Below are positions 43,871 to 44,324 of a stretch of 44,324 bases of DNA, piece by piece; position 1 is the first letter of the stretch, and every line of letters starts with the position of its first letter. The notes under the pieces are model-generated. The model did no database searches and was not told the DNA's origin. It saw only the letters and a list, made by a program, of their open reading frames with translations. The position numbers and the translations under genes were made by a program. The stretch spans positions 1-44,324 of the forward strand of contig CALYQD010000019.1 in NCBI GenBank assembly GCA_945280365.1, in the 5' to 3' direction. The DNA is from an uncultured Apibacter sp. (GTDB taxonomy: Bacteria > Bacteroidota > Bacteroidia > Flavobacteriales > Weeksellaceae).

Positions 43871-44324
43871 ATTCTTTACTAAAAATCGTAGTATTATTTA
43901 TTTTAAAGTATAATTAGTTGAAAATCAATTAATAACAAGATGGTAATTGATTTAATAAAATCAAAAATACTAAAAAATCCTAAAATCAAATAGAAATCTA
44001 TACAATAATCTTAAAAATAAAATAATTTATTATTAAAAAGTTTATCAAATTTATTCCATAATTGAAAATTTCAAGCTTACTAATAAAATAATTATTATTA
44101 GCAAATATTTGAAATTTGTATAAAACTAATTAATTATATTATTAAATATAATTAATTAACATAAATATGTTGATTTTTATTAATATTATCTAATTCAGAT
44201 TGAAATGTACTATATTTATAAGCATTCAATAACTAAATAAGTGTAAAAAATAGTAAAAATTAAAAAAAACAATAGGTTTAAGATTTTAATGTATGTTAAG
44301 TAAATAGGAGTAAGAGGGGGGATT
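43871..44324. other. 454-base AT-rich end of the window
   Basis: Very AT-rich sequence upstream of the POT operon with several short AT inverted repeats, including the palindrome CAAATATTTG near 44102. It presumably holds the POT promoter, but no clear TTG/TAnnTTTG pair was found. The last bases are G-rich (GGAGTAAGAGGGGGG), which may be the lead-in to a feature outside the window. Confidence 0.5.

Noticed and set aside
1-44324. CRISPR array, prophage, insertion sequence or defence island
   Set aside because: No spaced repeat array, transposase, integrase, phage or defence gene was recognised; the gene content is housekeeping and transport.

Overview
The window reads as ordinary chromosome of an AT-rich member of the Bacteroidota, most likely a flavobacterium of the Weeksellaceae type. 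The evidence is the very low GC content, a type IX secretion plug-domain protein, a PUR-family (DUF3276) protein, two TonB-dependent receptors, and many promoters of the Bacteroidota form (TTG, 19-21 bases, TAnnTTTG) in place of sigma-70 boxes with Shine-Dalgarno sites. Genus assignment is inference; no rRNA is present. I see no IS element, prophage, integrase or CRISPR array.

Layout. 1-1500: an XRE regulator, rpsT and tRNA-Glu, tRNA-Gln and tRNA-Val. 1580-8200: folC, a methyltransferase, nhaA and a secreted M16 protease. 8396-11067: a minus-strand run aroQ, AI-2E-family permease, lipoprotein msrB, YciO/YrdC protein. 11162-12553: tRNA-Leu and a fused OhrR-type MarR regulator/nitroreductase with a clear operator. 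12789-18885: metNIQ, mtgA, T9SS plug protein, a small membrane protein and asd, all on the plus strand. 19003-25073: an ABC exporter, the DUF3276 protein, an NlpC/P60 lipoprotein, and a TPP riboswitch ahead of a TonB-dependent receptor, then a periplasmic thioredoxin. 25070-32295: ComEC, a second TonB receptor, a TetR regulator, an MscS channel and a DUF456 protein. 32449-37265: pta, a metallo-beta-lactamase-fold hydrolase, a conserved protein often mislabelled as a TonB receptor, and DUF4286. 37352-43870: the ACC-deaminase-like enzyme/glucosaminidase/hemL operon and two tandem POT peptide transporters.

Functional themes are nutrient import (methionine, peptides, probably thiamine), envelope and peptidoglycan work (MtgA, NlpC/P60, glucosaminidase), redox repair (periplasmic MsrB and thioredoxin, peroxide-type regulator fused to a flavoenzyme) and housekeeping enzymes (FolC, Asd, AroQ, HemL, Pta).

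The most unusual points are the OhrR-nitroreductase fusion with its 14-bp palindrome exactly between the promoter boxes; the TPP riboswitch with a visible terminator/antiterminator switch on an outer-membrane receptor; an exact 20-bp tandem duplication over the start codon of the NlpC/P60 gene; and a 14-bp inverted repeat in the tetR promoter. I found no convincing new multi-gene system.
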